In this document: in pieces, positions 24,728 to 32,940 of the stretch
How the letters are laid out: each line of letters begins with the position of its first letter
Numbering within the stretch: the first letter of the stretch is position 1
Assembly: GCA_964623635.1 (NCBI GenBank)
Contig: CAZUUA010000001.1
Coordinates: forward strand, 1-64,000
Direction of reading: 5' to 3'
Origin: UMGS1696 sp964623635
GTDB taxonomy: Bacteria; Bacillota; Clostridia; Oscillospirales; CAG-272
DNA length: 64,000 nt
Program-made: the position numbers and the translations under genes
The notes under the pieces: model-generated
Seen by the model: the letters and a program-made list of their open reading frames with translations, nothing else
What the model was told of the DNA's origin: nothing
Database searches by the model: none

Positions 24728-26485
24728 TCAGATCATATATTTCTTTGCATAGGCATGGTATTGCTTGCGGAAGTCTTCGCTGTCTTCCTTGACCTCTCGG
24801 GTGGTCTGGTGCAGGTTCATGTTGTTCTGCGCCACATCGATGATGCAGGCCGCAATGTTGGAGCAGTGGTCCGAGGTGCGTTCCAGGTTCGTCAGCATAT
24901 CCGACCACACAAAGCCGGTCTCGATGCTGCAGCCGCCCTGCTGCAAACGGATCATGTGCCGTGTCCGCATGGTCTCCTTCAAGTCATCGATGACCTGTTC
25001 CAAAGGCTCGACCGCACGGGCCGCTTCCAGATCGTTGTCTGTGAAGGCACGCAGGGTCAGGGAAATGATCTCCTGGATGGCTTCACTGATCACAGCCAGC
25101 TCACCAGTGGCCGCTTCCGACAGGTTCAGCTTCTTGGTACGCAGCTCCTCCGCCGATTCCACAAGGTCTACCCCATGGTCGGAGATCCGCTCGAAGTCCC
25201 CGATGATCTTCAGTAGCTTCGTGGCTTCTGCACTGTCCCGGTCACCGATCTGCCGGGCACTGAGCTTCACCAGATAGGTACCGATTACGTCTTCGTATAT
25301 ATCCGTCTTTTCTTCGTTATCCCGTGCATATTGTGCCAGCTCCGGATTGTAGCTGCCCAGAGAACGCACACCCGACAGCAGAGCCGCCGCCGCACTTTGC
25401 GCCATATCCATTGCCACATTGTGACATTGTTCCAGTGCCACGGTCGGCGTAGCCAGCAGACGTTCGTCCAGCTCCACACGCTTTTCGGCTTCCTTTTCCA
25501 CGTCCTCCGGCGTATCCGGGATCAGCTTGTACACCAGCTTTTCCAGTAGTCCCGACATAGGCAGCAGCAGCGTCACCTTTGCCATACTGATCACGGAATG
25601 GCAGATGGCGACTCCCAGATAGTCCGTTGCGGTGTCCAGAAATGCCGGGGCAAAAATGGCGTCCAGTACCATAAACAGGATCAGGTATACGCAGGTGCCG
25701 ATGATGTTGAACCACAGATGCACCTGAGCCGCACGCTTGGCGCTCTTGCTGGTACCGATGGAGGAGAGCAGCGCCGTCACCGTGGTACCGATCTGCTGCC
25801 CCATGATGATCGGGATCGCTGCACCAAAGGATACAAAGCCCGTGGTGGTCAGCGCCTGCAGGATACCCACCGAGGCCGAGGAGGACTGGATCAGTGCCGT
25901 CAACAGCGCACCGGCCAGCATCCCCAGGAAGGGGTTCTTGAACATGATAAAGAGCTTCTGGAAGGCCGGCACTTCACCCAGACCGGACACAGCACCGGAC
26001 ATGGTGTCCATACCAAACATCAATACCGCAAAGCCCAGGAAGATCAGACCCAAGTCTTTGTGCTTGCTGTTGGAGATGAACATATAGAGGATGATACCGA
26101 TCAGTGCCAGAATGGGGGTAAAGGACGAGGGCTTGAGCAGTTGCAATACAAAGCTGCCGCTGCCGATCCCACCCAGCGACAGGATCCACGCAGTCACGGT
26201 GGTACCAATGTTGGCGCCCATGATCACGTTGATGGCCTGCTTCAGAGTCATCAGACTGGAGTTGACAAAGCCCACCACCATAACGGTCGTGGCCGATGAG
26301 GATTGGATGATGGCTGTGACTGCAAGACCGGTCAGCATACCGGCAAACTTGTTGGTGGTCAGCGTAGCCAGAAGAGACTGCATTCTGTTTCCTGCACAAC
26401 GTTCCAGTGCCTGTCCCATGATGTTCATCCCGAACAGGAACAGACATAGACCACCGATCATAGTCAGCACGTTAAAAATGTCCAT
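24728..26485 (-). CDS. Na+/phosphate cotransporter with PhoU-like C-terminal domain
   Basis: 585 residues. The N-terminal half has two Na/Pi-cotransporter repeats, seen as QSSSATTVMVVGFVNSSLM and QSSSASVGILQALTTTG, each in a run of membrane helices (NptA/YjbB family). The C-terminal 230 residues are helical and PhoU-like (LLKIIGDFERISDHGVDLVE and LERTSDHCSNIAACIIDVAQ), probably gating uptake. AAAGGAG lies 9 nt upstream of the ATG. It is monocistronic between its own promoter and terminator. A second phosphate system (PiT plus DUF47) is at 52792-54474. Confidence 0.93.
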   Translation of the reverse strand: MDIFNVLTMIGGLCLFLFGMNIMGQALERCAGNRMQSLLATLTTNKFAGMLTGLAVTAIIQSSSATTVMVVGFVNSSLMTLKQAINVIMGANIGTTVTAWILSLGGIGSGSFVLQLLKPSSFTPILALIGIILYMFISNSKHKDLGLIFLGFAVLMFGMDTMSGAVSGLGEVPAFQKLFIMFKNPFLGMLAGALLTALIQSSSASVGILQALTTTGFVSFGAAIPIIMGQQIGTTVTALLSSIGTSKSAKRAAQVHLWFNIIGTCVYLILFMVLDAIFAPAFLDTATDYLGVAICHSVISMAKVTLLLPMSGLLEKLVYKLIPDTPEDVEKEAEKRVELDERLLATPTVALEQCHNVAMDMAQSAAAALLSGVRSLGSYNPELAQYARDNEEKTDIYEDVIGTYLVKLSARQIGDRDSAEATKLLKIIGDFERISDHGVDLVESAEELRTKKLNLSEAATGELAVISEAIQEIISLTLRAFTDNDLEAARAVEPLEQVIDDLKETMRTRHMIRLQQGGCSIETGFVWSDMLTNLERTSDHCSNIAACIIDVAQNNMNLHQTTREVKEDSEDFRKQYHAYAKKYMI

Positions 26486-26548
26486 GTAAATTTTCTCCTT
26501 TGTACTTCTTCTTTTTCTTCATTTTTCTTTCATATTTTGCCACTGTAT

Positions 26549-26577
26549 ATTGTACCCAATCCGTTGGAAAATTGCAA
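26549..26577 (-). promoter_or_regulatory. SigA-type promoter of the Na/Pi cotransporter
   Basis: Minus-strand TTGCAA (26572-26577), 17-bp spacer, TACAAT (26549-26554). No phosphate-regulator box was recognised beside it. Confidence 0.6.
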
Positions 26578-26694
26578 TAGGTTTTTCCAAAATTTCCGTT
26601 TCTGCCTTCGATTTTTCATGCATTTTACAGAACCATGGCGGCAGGACACGTGGGAATGCTTCGATGGGCTTTCGATAGCTTCGGCGCCAAAAGC

Positions 26695-26726
26695 AAAAAC
26701 CGACCGGGGGGTAACGATCGGTTTTT
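26695..26726 (-). terminator. Terminator after the Gfo/Idh/MocA gene
   Basis: AAAAACCGACC/GATCGGTTTTT stem with runs on both strands; on the minus strand it follows the oxidoreductase stop by about 40 nt. Confidence 0.7.
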
Positions 26727-26762
26727 GAATATAGCGTATGTGTATGGTTTGGAAAATAAGGC

Positions 26763-28022
26763 TTACAGCAGGCCGGCTTCCTTCCATTCGGCTGTAGCCT
26801 TGGCGATGTCTTCCGCAGTGGGATGGTAGTCCGGGTGACTGCAGCAGGCCATGGTGGCGTTGCCGTTTTCGTCCGGGAAGGGAGACTCGTTGTCGTTTTC
26901 CCATTTCTTCCGTTCGGCTTCGTTGGTGAAGTCCGGGATCTGGTATTCCATGCCGCCGTTCTGGGAGCTGCGCAGGGCAAGGATCGCCGTAGCCGACATA
27001 GAGACAGAACGATATACGTCGAAGAAGGGCTTTTCGTCTTCCAGAATGTACTTGGCAAAGTGGTAGGCCACCCAGAAGTCGCCGCCGCCGTGACCAGCAT
27101 TCCCAGGCATGGCGTTCATCTCTTCGTCCTCATACCAACGAGCCGGTACGATGGAGACTTCTTTTTCCCCTTCCGGTACGTTCCAGCCGTTGTACTGGAT
27201 ACGCACTTCTTCCAAGGTGCCACGGACGTTTTCCATGTTGCCCTTTTCGGCGCAGATCCGGTACCAGTTGCCGTGACCGCCCCAGGCCGCACAGCCGGTG
27301 ACTCTTGCCAGGGAGCCGTCCTTCATCTCACACAGCATGATCGCCGCCAGATCTCCCACCTGACAAGCGGTACCGGCCAGGGTCTCCGGTGCAAATACGC
27401 ACTTGCAGTTCACGGATTTCAGCTCGTTGCCGGTGATGAACAGGATGGGTGCCAGCGCATGGGTCAGGTAGTAGGAGCGAGGCAGCCAGTTGCGCCAGTG
27501 CAGGGTACCGGGAGAGATCATGTTCTTGTCGTGGGGCGTGACCGGATGGTTGTATTCTCCTTCGCAGTACAGAGCCTTGCCGAAGTTGCCCGTGGCGAAC
27601 CGGCGGTGCATTTCCATATTGCAGGCAAAGAAGGGATAGTTTTCAGCCAGCATATACTTGCAGCCGGTCTTCTCCACGGTGCGGCAGAGAGACACGCATT
27701 CTGCCATGGTCAGGGCCGGTGTGCATTCGCTGAGCACATGGATACCACGTTCCATGGCTTGGATGGCAAAGGGGACGTGTTCGCAGAAGTAGTTGCACAG
27801 CATGACGGCATCGAACCGGCCGCTGTCAATGAAGTCGTCAAAGTTGTCGAAAACGGCGATGTCCGGATCCTTGTCCAGCACATCCTGGATGGATGCAATG
27901 GAGTGGGCTTGGTTGTCGCATACGGCCGTGACCTTGGTGTTCGGCAGGTCGCGGAAGATACGGACGTAGTTGCCGCCACGGAGCGTACCGAAAATACCAA
28001 TACGCATGATCTTTGTTTCCAT
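26763..28022 (-). CDS. Gfo/Idh/MocA family NAD(P)-dependent oxidoreductase
   Basis: 419 residues. An N-terminal Rossmann fold starts MRIGIFGTLRGGNYVRIF, a variant of the usual GxGxxG, and AVCDNQ follows at the second strand end. The E-x-P-like segment of the family appears as LSECTPALTMAE. The C-terminal alpha/beta substrate domain contains GHGGGDFWVAYHFAKYI with several His residues. Such enzymes oxidise or reduce sugar or inositol hydroxyls; the substrate cannot be read from sequence. GAGG precedes the ATG by 8 nt. It follows a GNAT gene by 85 bp and may share its promoter. Confidence 0.88.
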   Translation of the reverse strand: METKIMRIGIFGTLRGGNYVRIFRDLPNTKVTAVCDNQAHSIASIQDVLDKDPDIAVFDNFDDFIDSGRFDAVMLCNYFCEHVPFAIQAMERGIHVLSECTPALTMAECVSLCRTVEKTGCKYMLAENYPFFACNMEMHRRFATGNFGKALYCEGEYNHPVTPHDKNMISPGTLHWRNWLPRSYYLTHALAPILFITGNELKSVNCKCVFAPETLAGTACQVGDLAAIMLCEMKDGSLARVTGCAAWGGHGNWYRICAEKGNMENVRGTLEEVRIQYNGWNVPEGEKEVSIVPARWYEDEEMNAMPGNAGHGGGDFWVAYHFAKYILEDEKPFFDVYRSVSMSATAILALRSSQNGGMEYQIPDFTNEAERKKWENDNESPFPDENGNATMACCSHPDYHPTAEDIAKATAEWKEAGLL

Positions 28023-28107
28023 GATATATACCTCGATTCTGAATAGAATATTTCAAAACGTAACTATACTGCTGTTACACATAGCTGGGAAAAAATTGAT
28101 TTTGCCG

Positions 28108-28587
28108 TCACAGGCTCTTGCTGTAGCGCACGTCGCAGGCAAAGTGTTCGGTGACCACCAGCGGTTCTGCCACACGGGTGAAGCCGTTTTTTTCGTAAAA
28201 CCGTCTTGCCGCCATCATGTTTTCCAGTGTCTCCAGATAGCAGATCCGGTAGTATTCCTTGGCATAGGTCAGTGCCGTGTCCAGTAGTGCCTTCGCCACA
28301 CCACAGCCTCGTGCGGGTGGGATGCAGTACATTTTCTGCAGCTCGCATATGCTGCCTAACTTGTCCAAGGTACCGATGCCCACGCCGCCCAGTATCCGTT
28401 CATCTGCATCGACAGCGACCCAGTACCGGTTGCCGGTGGTGTTGTATATATGGGAAAACCGACCTAAGTTGGGATCGGTCCAGGCAGTCCCGGCATGGTT
28501 GGCGCCAAATTCGATGAGGCAGTCCCGGATGATCCCCTCGATGACAGGGTCGTCCTTTGGCTCGATCTGGCGAATACGATAGTCCAT
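28108..28587 (-). CDS. GNAT family N-acetyltransferase
   Basis: 159 residues, one GNAT domain. The acetyl-CoA loop is seen as PPARGCGVAKALLDTAL (a Q/RxxGxG/A variant), preceded by ELQKMYCI (beta-4) and followed by LETLENMMAARRFYEKNGF at the C-terminus. Small-molecule or peptide acetylation is expected, substrate unknown. AAGGAG lies 11 nt upstream, and a strong promoter precedes the gene. Confidence 0.9.
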   Translation of the reverse strand: MDYRIRQIEPKDDPVIEGIIRDCLIEFGANHAGTAWTDPNLGRFSHIYNTTGNRYWVAVDADERILGGVGIGTLDKLGSICELQKMYCIPPARGCGVAKALLDTALTYAKEYYRICYLETLENMMAARRFYEKNGFTRVAEPLVVTEHFACDVRYSKSL

Positions 28588-28620
28588 ATGGGTGTACGCT
28601 CCTTTTTTTCTCTTGTGTAT

Positions 28621-28649
28621 AGTATAATAGACCTGCGTGGATTTGTCAA
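28621..28649 (-). promoter_or_regulatory. SigA-type promoter of the GNAT gene
   Basis: Minus-strand TTGACA (28644-28649), 17-bp spacer, TATACT (28621-28626). It separates the GNAT - Gfo/Idh pair from the upstream aroD operon. Confidence 0.75.
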
Positions 28650-28661
28650 GTGAAAATATAG

Positions 28662-28718
28662 AAAACCGCCTGATCTTGGGATACGAACGCTGAACACGTA
28701 TCCGATCAGACGGTTTTT
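28662..28718 (-). terminator. Long-stem terminator after the dehydroquinase operon
   Basis: AAAACCG-CTGATC-GGATACG pairs with CGTATCC-GATCAG-CGGTTTTT (57 nt overall, small interruptions). The T run is best on the plus strand, but on the minus strand GGCGGTTTTC also follows the stem, and it lies directly behind the dehydroquinase gene. Confidence 0.6.
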
Positions 28719-28732
28719 GTTATGGCAAAAAC

Positions 28733-29521
28733 TTACAGCATCCGTACGTCCGGCACGTAGTCCAGAGTATCTACGAGCTGACGCATGGGCTGGAGCAGCG
28801 GCTGGCTTCTGGTGGACAGGGCATCGTAGCGCTCTACGCACAGCACGATGTCACAGCCAAAGGCAAAGCCCAGTGTCCGGTGCCGCTTGTTGTGGGTACC
28901 GCCGGAGAGGAATACAAAGGGTGTGTCCAGCTCCTTGGCAAGCAGCTGTGTGGTGCGCAGGTTGTCGATCTCCTCTTCATCGGAGTTGGCGGCGGTGACG
29001 ATCTTGATCACGTCTGCCCCACGCTTCCGCTGTTCAAAGGCGATCCGCAGTACTTCCTCAGCCGGCGTATATTTCAGCACGTGAGAGGACATGAGCACCT
29101 CACCACCGGCTTCGTGGATCCGGTCGATGAGACGGCGCTGCTTGTCGATGGCGGTGGGATCCATGGTCAGCTGGATCGGGTCGGGACAGAACATATCGCC
29201 GATCACGTCTGCCAGGGTCGCACCCTGTCTTATCAGCGTGAGCAGTCCTTCGCCCAGCTCATCGTCGTCCATGCCCTCGTTCAGGCAGCCACGATAGTTG
29301 GTCACGTAAATGGGCTTGTTTGCCATCTGTGCGAACAGGCCGCGGATCGTTGCATCGTCTCTGTATTTTTTCTCCATCTGGCACTGCTGGAACCCGAAAG
29401 CATCACAGCCGGAGAAGGCCGCATTGCGAATGGTCAAGGTGGCATCCATGGGATTTCTCGCCTGGATCATGCAGGTCAAAAGCGGACGAGACTGGTGTAA
29501 AAAGGTAGGTTTTTTTTGCAT
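28733..29521 (-). CDS. Type I 3-dehydroquinate dehydratase-like protein
   Basis: 262 residues, an aldolase-type barrel. Type I dehydroquinases form a Schiff base with Lys; here GADVIKIVT carries it, SSHVLKYTP provides the catalytic His, and RTLGFAFGC corresponds to the phosphate/substrate loop near the C-terminus. It dehydrates 3-dehydroquinate to 3-dehydroshikimate, either in the shikimate pathway or in quinate breakdown. It is divergent from the standard AroD (for example QARNPMDATLTIRNA at the start). Its ribosome site AGAGG lies inside the end of the SDR gene 4 nt upstream, so it is translationally coupled to a catabolic-type operon, which favours a catabolic role (inference). Confidence 0.8.
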   Translation of the reverse strand: MQKKPTFLHQSRPLLTCMIQARNPMDATLTIRNAAFSGCDAFGFQQCQMEKKYRDDATIRGLFAQMANKPIYVTNYRGCLNEGMDDDELGEGLLTLIRQGATLADVIGDMFCPDPIQLTMDPTAIDKQRRLIDRIHEAGGEVLMSSHVLKYTPAEEVLRIAFEQRKRGADVIKIVTAANSDEEEIDNLRTTQLLAKELDTPFVFLSGGTHNKRHRTLGFAFGCDIVLCVERYDALSTRSQPLLQPMRQLVDTLDYVPDVRML

Positions 29522-29525
29522 ATGT

Positions 29526-30287
29526 TTATCCTCTGTTCATGGCATTGCGGCCGCCATCGATCAGGATGTTGGTGCCGTTGATGAATTGCCCCTTGTCGGA
29601 GGCAAGGAACAGCACCAGATCGATGATCTCCTGGGGCTCGGCAGCACGACCCAGCAGCGTCTTCATATTTGCCATAGCGGCTCTGGTCAGTACCGGTCCG
29701 GGAGATACACAGACACAGCGGACACCATAGGGTGCACCGGCCTTGGCGATCCCCTTGGTCAGACCGTACATGGCACCGCTCTTGGCAGCACCGTATTCAA
29801 CGCCGTAGCCGTCGCCTTCTTCTCCGGTGATGGAGCCGATGTTGATGATCAGACCGCTTTTCTGTTCCCGCATCTGCTTCATGACCGCATGGTCAAAATA
29901 CAGCTGGGCACGCAGGTTCACGTCCAGACCCCAGTCGAATACCTCGATCGGCACGTCGCAGAAGGTGGGATATTTGCTCCCGTCCACCTTGCACATCCGC
30001 ACAGCCGTACCGCCGGCGAAGTTGCACATCAGGTCGATGGAGCCAAATTCGGCAACCGCCATGTCTCTGGCAGCGCAGACCTGTTCGTAGTCCCGCACAT
30101 CGCAGTGACAGGCTACGGCACGACCCACACCCTTGGCGTTGATCTCGGCTACCTTTTCGGCCAGCACTTCGTCGTTGATGTCGCACATCAGCACGTTGCC
30201 GCCTTCTGCTGCCCAGTTCTGTGCCAGGCAAAGACCCATACCGGATGCGGCACCGGTGGAGATCGCCGTTTTGTTTTGGAATTGCAT
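29526..30287 (-). CDS. Short-chain dehydrogenase/reductase
   Basis: 253 residues from the ATG at 30287 (GGAGG 8 nt upstream). Classical SDR: STGAASGMGLCLA is the cofactor glycine motif (TGxxxGxG), CDIND after beta-2 with Asp suggests NAD+, NFAGG replaces NNAG, the catalytic Ser lies in NIGSITGEE, and Tyr/Lys are in EYGAAKSGA. PGPVLTRA follows. It oxidises or reduces a hydroxyl on an unknown substrate. It sits between an SGNH hydrolase (56 bp) and a type I dehydroquinase (4 bp), so a quinate/shikimate-type polyol is a reasonable guess. Confidence 0.93.
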   Translation of the reverse strand: MQFQNKTAISTGAASGMGLCLAQNWAAEGGNVLMCDINDEVLAEKVAEINAKGVGRAVACHCDVRDYEQVCAARDMAVAEFGSIDLMCNFAGGTAVRMCKVDGSKYPTFCDVPIEVFDWGLDVNLRAQLYFDHAVMKQMREQKSGLIINIGSITGEEGDGYGVEYGAAKSGAMYGLTKGIAKAGAPYGVRCVCVSPGPVLTRAAMANMKTLLGRAAEPQEIIDLVLFLASDKGQFINGTNILIDGGRNAMNRG

Positions 30288-30343
30288 ATGTTTGTCCTCC
30301 GGTTTTGAATGAATAATGAAGAATAAATGATTATGGTGGTGCC

Positions 30344-31237
30344 TTAGGTTGATGCCATTTTCAGGGTCATGCGCACCAGAGCCGATTCGTATTCCTCCCA
30401 ATGGTCGATGGTCGAGAGATAATTCCCGTACCAGCGCACACGAGTGGCATCGTTTTCGGCCTTTGCCTTTTCCAGCCGATCCTTTGCCAGAGCCCGGAGC
30501 GCAGGGTGTCCGATGGGATACTCTGTCCGTTCGGTGTGCATCTGGTTCCACTCCACAAAGTATACGGAACGAAGCCGGTTCTCGATGACAAACCGTTCTT
30601 CCGCTTCGGCGGTGGGCAGGGAATAGGGTGCGGTATCGATGGTGTCTATGTAGCCCATATCGTGCAGGAAGGTCTGGGCCAAGAGATGCTCACCGGCTCT
30701 TGTGGGATGCACCCGGTCGGGGTCGGTGGTGTAGACCTTGCCCACCAGCGGCCGCAGGGTGCCGAACATATCCACCAGCGGTAGCCCATATTCCGCAGCC
30801 AGCTCCCGTACAAAGGTGGCACACTTCTCCAGCCCATCGTTGACTCGCAGGGTATTTTCATCCGGGTCGGCATCGTTGTACGGCGGCGGTGTGCATAGGA
30901 TCACGTGTATACCGCAGTCCAAGATGGCGTCCACCAGAGCGCGCAGGGATTTTTTGTAGTGCTCGACCCGTTCCTGGTGGCGCTGCTCCTGCGCCGGTGT
31001 GGGGTTTTGTACGTATTGGTTCCAGCAAATGTCGTTGACGCCGTACATGACGGAGACCGTATCCGGTGTGCGGCACAGACAGTCGGTATACAGCCGTTCT
31101 ATGGCAATGTCCACATTGTCTCCGGACACGCCACAGTTGTACATACAAATGCCGCCACGCCGCAGGGCCTCAAAGATCTCCGCCGTCCAATAGCCACGCA
31201 TGGTGATGCTGTCGCCTAAAAAACAGATCGTCTTCAT
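30344..31237 (-). CDS. SGNH/GDSL-family hydrolase (esterase)
   Basis: 297 residues. All four blocks of the SGNH fold are visible: FLGDSIT with the nucleophilic Ser near residue 10, the Gly of CGVSGDN, GVND with the oxyanion Asn, and DRVHPTRAGEHLLAQ with the Asp/His pair. No signal peptide, so intracellular. Family members remove acetyl or hydroxycinnamoyl groups from carbohydrates or plant esters. AAAGGAG precedes the ATG. It is the second gene of the binding lipoprotein - esterase - SDR - dehydroquinase operon, 25 bp after the first gene. The C-terminal about 80 residues (after 215) are an extra helical segment of unknown role. Confidence 0.9.
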   Translation of the reverse strand: MKTICFLGDSITMRGYWTAEIFEALRRGGICMYNCGVSGDNVDIAIERLYTDCLCRTPDTVSVMYGVNDICWNQYVQNPTPAQEQRHQERVEHYKKSLRALVDAILDCGIHVILCTPPPYNDADPDENTLRVNDGLEKCATFVRELAAEYGLPLVDMFGTLRPLVGKVYTTDPDRVHPTRAGEHLLAQTFLHDMGYIDTIDTAPYSLPTAEAEERFVIENRLRSVYFVEWNQMHTERTEYPIGHPALRALAKDRLEKAKAENDATRVRWYGNYLSTIDHWEEYESALVRMTLKMAST

Positions 31238-31262
31238 AGCTTGCTCCTTTCGGAATGCAGAT

Positions 31263-32729
31263 CTATTCTACGTCGGTCAGCACTTCCACAAATTCGTCGA
31301 TAGCTTTGTTGACCTTGCTTTCCACACCAGCAATGATGGAGGCCACTTGGTTCGAACCCTTCTTGAAGCCGTCCATCATGGTGTTGGTGATGCTGCCGAA
31401 GTTATACACACAGCCGGGGTCATACACACGGTTGTCCAAAATGATGTCGAGGTTTTTCCGAGAGGTCTCGTCCCGCACGATCTTACCGCCCAAGATCTTG
31501 TCGTACAGTGCCTCGTTTACGGAATAATAGGATTCAGCCGCCAGGGTGTCCAGCACGGTGATGGTCATGTCCAGATCCTTCACCACAGCCGGGATCGTTT
31601 CACAGAAGGTCACGGTGTAGCCGATGGAGGTGTAGTAGTCTTCCTGATCCGGCAGCACCTTGGGCGTGGGGATGATCCCGAAATCGGCCTCCATGTTCCG
31701 CAGCTCAAAGGCGCACTGGATCTGCCGCATGATGAACAGAGCCTGGTTGTTGGCGAACATATTGCATACACCAATGGTGTCCACGCCCATATCCATCCGG
31801 TTGAAGAACATATTCTTATCGTTCATGAAGTCGTAGACCGTCTGGAACACGGACACAGCCTCTTCGCTGTTCACGGACAGTTCCGGCAGCCCATCGCTGT
31901 TCATACGGCAATACTGCTGTCCGGCAGACTGATACAGCTGGTACACGGCATCGTTCTGGCTGATGACACCAAACCGGTCGGCGGTGGTCATTTTGCCATC
32001 TCCGTCCACGTCGGTCGCCACGGTCTCGCACAGGGTCTTCATGAGATCAAAGGTCCAGTCTCCGTCCAGAACGGTCTGGTACAGGTCGCCCAGGTCGAAG
32101 TCGATGGCCATGTCCTTGTTGAACAGGATGACGATGGACAGCATTTTGTCCATGTAGGTCAGGTCGGAGATGGTGGCATAGGACTTGCCCAAAACGGAGA
32201 ACGCATTGCGTGCCTTGCTGTCGTACCAGGGCATGGAGAAGTCGATGAGGGGTTCCATGTCGGTGAGGTAGCCGCCGGAGATCATGGAATACAGAGAATA
32301 CCAGCCGGGAAATGCGGCATCATAATCGTCCGTACCGGCGGTGACCTGCTGCCGGATCTCGTCCATGTTGCCGCTGTTGGTGGTGGACTTGGTACCGAAC
32401 TTGATGTTGTACATTTCGGCAACGGTGAAGTTTCGGTTGTACACGGCATCGGACAGAGCGTCACCGGTCAGCTCCTCAACGGCGATATCGCAGGGGATGG
32501 TATTGCCCCAACCGCAGGCTTCTACGGCATCGTAGTAGAGGATGTTGAAGTCGGCGCCGTTGTAGTTGGCTTCGTACTTGGGGTAGAGCCGTTCGGTCTC
32601 GGTTTCGGTTTCGGTCACGGTGGTGTCCTGGGAAACGGGCGTGGTCTCTTCAGCCGAACCGCCGCAGGATACCAGTGCAGGGGTCGTCAGCAGGAAGGCC
32701 AGCAGTAAACAAAGGATATGCTTTTTCAT
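31263..32729 (-). CDS. Extracellular solute-binding lipoprotein (orphan)
   Basis: 488 residues. Signal peptide MKKHILCLLLAFLLTTPALVSC with the lipobox at its end. The mature part has YNGADFNILYYDAVEA, ELTGDALSDAVYNRN, a DVDGDGKMTTADRFG calcium-loop-like motif, and PTPKVLPDQEDYYTS, all shared with the proteins at 45552 and 47114. It is the first gene of a four-gene operon and faces an AraC regulator 211 bp away, so it presumably binds the operon's inducer or substrate. There is no ABC permease in the window. AAAGGAA lies about 10 nt upstream of the ATG. Confidence 0.87.
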   Translation of the reverse strand: MKKHILCLLLAFLLTTPALVSCGGSAEETTPVSQDTTVTETETETERLYPKYEANYNGADFNILYYDAVEACGWGNTIPCDIAVEELTGDALSDAVYNRNFTVAEMYNIKFGTKSTTNSGNMDEIRQQVTAGTDDYDAAFPGWYSLYSMISGGYLTDMEPLIDFSMPWYDSKARNAFSVLGKSYATISDLTYMDKMLSIVILFNKDMAIDFDLGDLYQTVLDGDWTFDLMKTLCETVATDVDGDGKMTTADRFGVISQNDAVYQLYQSAGQQYCRMNSDGLPELSVNSEEAVSVFQTVYDFMNDKNMFFNRMDMGVDTIGVCNMFANNQALFIMRQIQCAFELRNMEADFGIIPTPKVLPDQEDYYTSIGYTVTFCETIPAVVKDLDMTITVLDTLAAESYYSVNEALYDKILGGKIVRDETSRKNLDIILDNRVYDPGCVYNFGSITNTMMDGFKKGSNQVASIIAGVESKVNKAIDEFVEVLTDVE

Positions 32730-32785
32730 GAGTCATGTTCCTTTCGTGAAATAAAGAGATAGGAATACCATTTTGTTCGATCTCC

Positions 32786-32814
32786 ATTATACCCCATTTT
32801 CACTGGGTTGTATA
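32786..32814 (-). promoter_or_regulatory. Promoter of the esterase/SDR/dehydroquinase operon
   Basis: Minus-strand TATACA (32809-32814), 17-bp spacer, TATAAT (32786-32791). The -10 is perfect and the -35 poor, as expected for an activator-dependent promoter next to an AraC gene. Confidence 0.55.
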
Positions 32815-32867
32815 GAAGAAAAAACGATAGGAATATGCAAAATCGATGCTAAAATGCGGAAAAAGGA

Positions 32868-32896
32868 TTGTAAAATACAGAGGCATCGTATATAAT
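32868..32896 (+). promoter_or_regulatory. Promoter of the AraC-type regulator
   Basis: TTGTAA (32868-32873), 17-bp spacer, TATAAT (32891-32896). A second TATAAT follows 13 bp later in the tandem repeat. Confidence 0.6.
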
Positions 32897-32910
32897 AATC
32901 GTATATAATA
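32885..32910 (+). repeat. Perfect 13-bp tandem repeat across the araC-type -10 box
   Basis: ATCGTATATAATA occurs twice back to back (32885-32897 and 32898-32910). Each copy contains TATAAT, so the duplication creates two -10 boxes. Confidence 0.85.
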
Positions 32911-32940
32911 AAAGCAGACTAAACAGAAGGAGGACATAGT

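Noticed and set aside
26519..27100. 193-codon minus-strand frame overlapping the Gfo/Idh/MocA gene end
   Set aside because: Arg/Pro/Ser-rich shadow translation that crosses the terminator at 26695-26726.
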